41,680 nt of DNA, from positions 1 to 41,680 of the forward strand of contig NZ_VEGI01000008.1 in assembly GCF_007679325.1 (NCBI RefSeq). The letters run 5' to 3'. Within the stretch, counting starts at the first letter, position 1. Every line of letters begins with the position of its first letter. Source of the DNA: Arthrobacter sp. U41 (GTDB lineage: Bacteria; Actinomycetota; Actinomycetes; Actinomycetales; Micrococcaceae). The notes below the pieces were generated by a model that saw only the letters and a program-made list of their open reading frames with translations, searched no databases and was not told the origin of the DNA. The translations under genes and the position numbers were made by a program. Of this stretch, positions 39,178 to 41,680 are shown piece by piece.

Positions 39178-39189
39178 TAACTCGTGTCA
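39178..39189. promoter_or_regulatory. Degenerate LacI-type operator before the system B regulator
   Basis: TAACTCGTGTCA matches operator B1 at 10 of 12 positions and lies about 30 bases before the regulator start. It overlaps the region just upstream of a TATGCT sequence (minus strand) that could be a -10 box. This suggests weaker autoregulation. Confidence 0.6.
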
Positions 39190-39330
39190 GGTCCACCCTG
39201 CGGGCCTTCACGGGACTGACAGCGGCCCCATCATCGCGCTGAATACTTTGTGTCGCTATTTCTGTGGGGAAAGGGACAGGGTCAGCCGGCCTGTGAACGC
39301 CGCCTCGGAGCGCATGCTCCCGGCACATAG

Positions 39331-39356
39331 GAAAGCCCCTCGACAGAGGGGCTTTC
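39331..39356. terminator. Orphan terminator-like hairpin
   Basis: GAAAGCCCCT (39331-39340) and AGGGGCTTTC (39347-39356) form a perfect 10-bp stem with loop CGACAG. The stem is nearly the same as that of the terminator at 6504-6529. It lies between two genes that diverge from each other, so it does not end either of them. Confidence 0.7.
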
Positions 39357-39477
39357 GCGGATGAAACAGTGGGTTGGTGGTGTTGGTCTGCGGTGATGTG
39401 CTCCCCCTTCCCGGACTTCGTGTCCGTCTGCCTGCATTCGATACCGAAAGAGTTTAATAGCTGATCCGCGGGTCGTC

Positions 39478-39563
39478 CAGCCGCAGTGCGGCGTCTCTTT
39501 CCGCACGCGGGACGGCCGCCCAGCCGCAGTGCGGCGTCTCTTTCCGCACGCGGGATGGCCGCC
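39478..39563. repeat. 43-bp tandem direct repeat, two copies, each with a hairpin
   Basis: The units 39478-39520 and 39521-39563 are identical except for one base (GGGACGG against GGGATGG). Each contains the inverted repeat GTGCGG / CCGCAC around the loop CGTCTCTTT. A partial third copy (CGCGGGTCGTC) seems to precede the first. The structure resembles a REP-type element. Confidence 0.85.
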
Positions 39564-39656
39564 CAGCTTCGGGGCCTCCGGGGCAGCAGCTGAGGCAGCC
39601 GGGGACCGAAAATCGCCGGCGATATGCTGTGAGCCAAACAAATGATTGGGGGATAA

Positions 39657-41000
39657 GTGGAAGGCTCTGCCGGCAGCACGGTGGCTGTGGAATCCAAGCT
39701 TCGTCGCTATCCGCCATTCGTACGGTTCTGGCTGGCCTCAACGGTGTCCGACTTTGGCACCTATATAACTACCGTGGCACTGTCTGTCCTGATTCTGGTG
39801 ACGATGAACGGAACAGCACTTGACCAGGGCTTGGTAAATGCTGCGCGATGGGCACCGTACCTGCTTTTCGGTCTCGTGGCCGGAGTGTGGATTGACCGGC
39901 TTCCCCGCCGGACAGTGCTTATCGGCGGAGACCTCGGCCGCGGCCTGATATTGGCCGGCGTCGCCATGGCCTCCGCGGCGGGCTTACTTTCCGTTCCGGG
40001 CCTGATGATCCTGATATTCGCCTTTGGAACACTGGCACTGACAAGTGACGCCGCCTATCAGAGCTTCCTCCCGCAACTGGTCCCGAGGCGCCTACTGACT
40101 AAGGCCAATGCCCGGCTTCAGCAAAGCGACACCGTGGCACAAACCACCGGAGGTGCAGTGGCCGGAGGTCTGGTCGCCCTGCTGACAGCTCCTTTCGCTA
40201 TGTTGCTGGACGCTGTCTCGTATTTTCTCTCCGCCACGGTCCTCCTCACGATGGAGCGGCCTTCCCAGGTTCCAGTTCGAAGCACCCAGCCACTTCACCG
40301 GAAAGTCTCCGAGGGTCTTCGGTGGGTCTACCGTCACCCCTACCTAACGCCCTTGGCGTGCAGCACCCATACCTGGTTTATCGGCTCCTCCATCCTCGGG
40401 GCAGTCTTACCGGCGGTGATTTTGACCGATCTTGGGTTGGGTGCCGTCGGTCTTGGTTTGGTTATGGGGTGCGCCGGGATTGGGGCTGTCCTCGGCACGA
40501 CAGTTTCCACTCGAGTCGGCCACCGGTGGGGTACGGGCCGAACAATGGTCTTTGCCCGTGTAGCCCAGCCGATCGCGATCGCGTTGGTGGCCCTCGCGCC
40601 CGTCGTCGCCGGCGGGACAGGCTCGGGAGAATCGTCTGGCTCTTTGCTGCAATGGACTGGGGAGATGTGGGCCGCCTTCGCTCTGATCGGCACAGGGCAG
40701 CTGCTCTTTGGCGCGGCCATGGGCGTCGAAGGACCGCTGGAAATGGGATTCTGCCAAGCCGTCACCCCGGACAGCCTGATCGCCCGGATGAGTGCCACCA
40801 TGCGTTCCGTTAACCGCGGAATGATCGTCCTCGGTGCCCCGCTGGGCGGCCTGATTGCCACAGTGGCGGGCGCCGGTATCGCACTCTGGGCTTCCGTCGC
40901 GGTTCTTCTGCTGGCCTCCGTTGTGCTCTTTTGCTCCAAGTTCAGAAGCGTGCGGACCGAGGACCAACAACTTGACGACAAAGAAGCATTCGCGCGCTGA
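39657..41000 (+). CDS. MFS transporter (EntS/MFS_3-type exporter)
   Basis: The 447-residue protein has about 12 predicted membrane helices. The first begins with FVRFWLASTVSDFGTYITTV, and the loop between helices 2 and 3 reads AGVWIDRLPRRTVLIGGDLGR, the MFS signature with DR..RR. Its RFWLASTVSDFG start and the DLGRG segment are typical of the MFS_3/EntS-like exporters, which pump drugs, siderophores or other small molecules out. The start is GTG 39657, preceded by GGGGGA. A long periplasmic or cytoplasmic loop rich in Ser/Gly sits near residue 325. It is monocistronic, with no regulator next to it other than the unrelated LacI gene. Confidence 0.9.
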   Translation: MEGSAGSTVAVESKLRRYPPFVRFWLASTVSDFGTYITTVALSVLILVTMNGTALDQGLVNAARWAPYLLFGLVAGVWIDRLPRRTVLIGGDLGRGLILAGVAMASAAGLLSVPGLMILIFAFGTLALTSDAAYQSFLPQLVPRRLLTKANARLQQSDTVAQTTGGAVAGGLVALLTAPFAMLLDAVSYFLSATVLLTMERPSQVPVRSTQPLHRKVSEGLRWVYRHPYLTPLACSTHTWFIGSSILGAVLPAVILTDLGLGAVGLGLVMGCAGIGAVLGTTVSTRVGHRWGTGRTMVFARVAQPIAIALVALAPVVAGGTGSGESSGSLLQWTGEMWAAFALIGTGQLLFGAAMGVEGPLEMGFCQAVTPDSLIARMSATMRSVNRGMIVLGAPLGGLIATVAGAGIALWASVAVLLLASVVLFCSKFRSVRTEDQQLDDKEAFAR

Positions 41001-41294
41001 ACCGCGCTGAACAAGGGGCCGGGCGAACGACTCCGTGTGGAAGGTCAAAGAGGCCGGCACCGTGCCGGGAGAGCGCCCACTGAGGCTGTCCCCATAGCGA
41101 CTCCCGTTCGGGATCCTGGCCGCACACCCCAGCAGACACCTCGGGCACGTGTTTCCGTCACCCATCACCCGGTGTCACCAACCTGATGGCCCAGTACAGC
41201 TAGATCGGCGACCAGGACCTTCTTCCCGATCAAGCGAAGCCCGGTGGCCAGCCCGGGAGGACGGACGTCTTCCGCACGCCGCCCTTTCGATTAC

Positions 41295-41358
41295 CTATGG
41301 CGGTTACTTTCACGATGCTTTTGACGCTTATGGATCTATCAAGATGTAACCGTCATAG
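41295..41358. repeat. 13-bp inverted repeat with 38-bp spacer
   Basis: CTATGGCGGTTAC (41295-41307) and GTAACCGTCATAG (41346-41358) pair at 12 of 13 positions. The spacer is more AT-rich than its surroundings. It could be a long-loop hairpin, a recombinase or element end, or a binding-site pair. Confidence 0.55.
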
Positions 41359-41483
41359 CTTCTCCCGGTTTAGCGCTGGCAGGGCTCACGGAGAAGGCGG
41401 GCGGCAGACTGGGAGGTTAGCCATCTGAGGACGAGGAGCGGGCGCCTACGCTAGCTACCATCGGGGCTGCGAGTGCGGGGAAG

Positions 41484-41536
41484 CAGGTATTCGGGGGGCT
41501 TGGTACAGGTATTCGGGGGGTGGATACAGGTGCCCG
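41484..41536. repeat. Short direct repeats, CAGGTATTCGGGGGG type
   Basis: CAGGTATTCGGGGGG starts at 41484 and 41506, and a partial copy (CAGGTGCCCG) starts at 41527, giving a period of 21-22 bp. A further related sequence (GGGGAAGCCAGGTATTGCTG) occurs near 41620. Their role is unknown. Confidence 0.6.
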
Positions 41537-41680
41537 AACTCATTGCGGTTGGCCACGAAACTTGGCTACTGTCGAAACAGAGGTTTGAAGCCTCAACTGC
41601 ATGTCGGAGTATCCGCGGTGGGGAAGCCAGGTATTGCTGCTGGGGGAAATAGCGGCGGCCGCAGTATTCCGCTTGTGCCG

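Larger units (their letters stand above)
39190..39656. other. Divergent intergenic region with repeats and an orphan terminator
   Basis: No convincing protein gene lies here. The region contains a small hairpin GGAGC-GCAT-GCTCC (39307-39320), the strong hairpin at 39331-39356 and the 43-bp tandem repeat at 39478-39563. Both flanking genes are transcribed away from it. Confidence 0.6.
41001..41680. other. Apparently non-coding stretch at the right edge
   Basis: I see no credible gene. A compact palindrome CCGGCA-CCG-TGCCGG (41054-41068) after the MFS gene could be a weak terminator. Further right are the inverted repeat at 41295-41358 and the direct repeats at 41484-41536. A 66-residue frame at 41149-41349 has Arg/Pro-rich, unconvincing content. 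Confidence 0.5.

Noticed and set aside
1..41680. CRISPR arrays, rRNA and tRNA genes, integrase or transposase genes
   Set aside because: I looked for regularly spaced repeats, conserved RNA segments and recombinase motifs and found none; the only tandem repeats are the two short families described.

Overview
The window looks like a chromosomal segment of a high-GC actinobacterium, most likely a member of the Micrococcaceae close to Arthrobacter, Pseudarthrobacter or Paenarthrobacter. The reasons are the strongly G/C-ending codons, the frequent GTG starts, a SigB/SigF-type sigma factor, the small zinc-ribbon and DUF2243 proteins common in that group, and a GH32 enzyme with a DPQRP signature that I recall from Arthrobacter levan fructotransferases. 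The genus call is inference; no rRNA or tRNA gene is visible.

Region 1 (1-9.1 kb) is a mosaic of small stress and metabolic genes mixed with decayed genes. It holds a gene tail cut by the window edge, a zinc-ribbon protein, a GlxA/AraC-type regulator divergent from a cysteine hydrolase, and a Cys-rich four-helix (DUF326, copper-binding type) protein. A coupled trio follows: a small protein, a second cysteine hydrolase and an FAD oxidoreductase with a C-terminal Rieske domain. An NAD-dependent epimerase/dehydratase and a DUF2243 membrane protein complete the intact genes. Three remnants sit between them: a frameshifted DUF4383 protein, a frameshifted GAF-domain protein that still has its terminator, and the C-terminus of an Orn/Lys/Arg decarboxylase.

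Region 2 (9.2-20.7 kb) is a nucleotide-heptose glycan cluster. It encodes two bifunctional HldE-like proteins (heptose-7-phosphate kinase plus adenylyltransferase), a GmhA-type isomerase and a GmhB-type phosphatase. With these come three GT9 heptosyltransferase-like proteins, two GT4-type glycosyltransferases and a short-chain dehydrogenase. Together they cover sedoheptulose-7-phosphate to ADP-D,D-heptose and its transfer. No HldD-type 6-epimerase is seen. The main operon runs leftwards from GmhB to HldE2 through 4-base stop/start overlaps, with the SDR 78 bases further on. A SigB-family sigma gene converges on the last GT9 gene. A heptose glycan in a monoderm, which has no LPS, is the most unusual system here.

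Region 3 (21.2-39.2 kb) begins with a small D5-like domain protein under a clear promoter and then holds two adjacent fructan-use systems, both on the minus strand. System A has a LacI regulator, a family-5 binding lipoprotein, two DppB/C-type permeases, two Opp-type ATPases, a cytoplasmic GH32 and a Tat-exported levanase-like GH32. System B has a LacI regulator, a Tat-type sugar-binding protein, MalF/MalG-type permeases, a GH32 and a PfkB fructokinase. Each has paired palindromic operators about three helical turns apart around a TTGACA promoter. The two operators differ by one base per half-site (TAACGCGCGTTA against TAACACGTGTTA). The likely flow is extracellular cleavage of levan or another fructan, oligomer import by ABC transporters, cytoplasmic hydrolysis by GH32 and phosphorylation of fructose.

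Region 4 (39.2-41.7 kb) has a divergent intergenic region with an orphan terminator hairpin and a 43-bp tandem repeat, then an MFS exporter gene, then about 680 bp of apparently non-coding sequence with short repeats.
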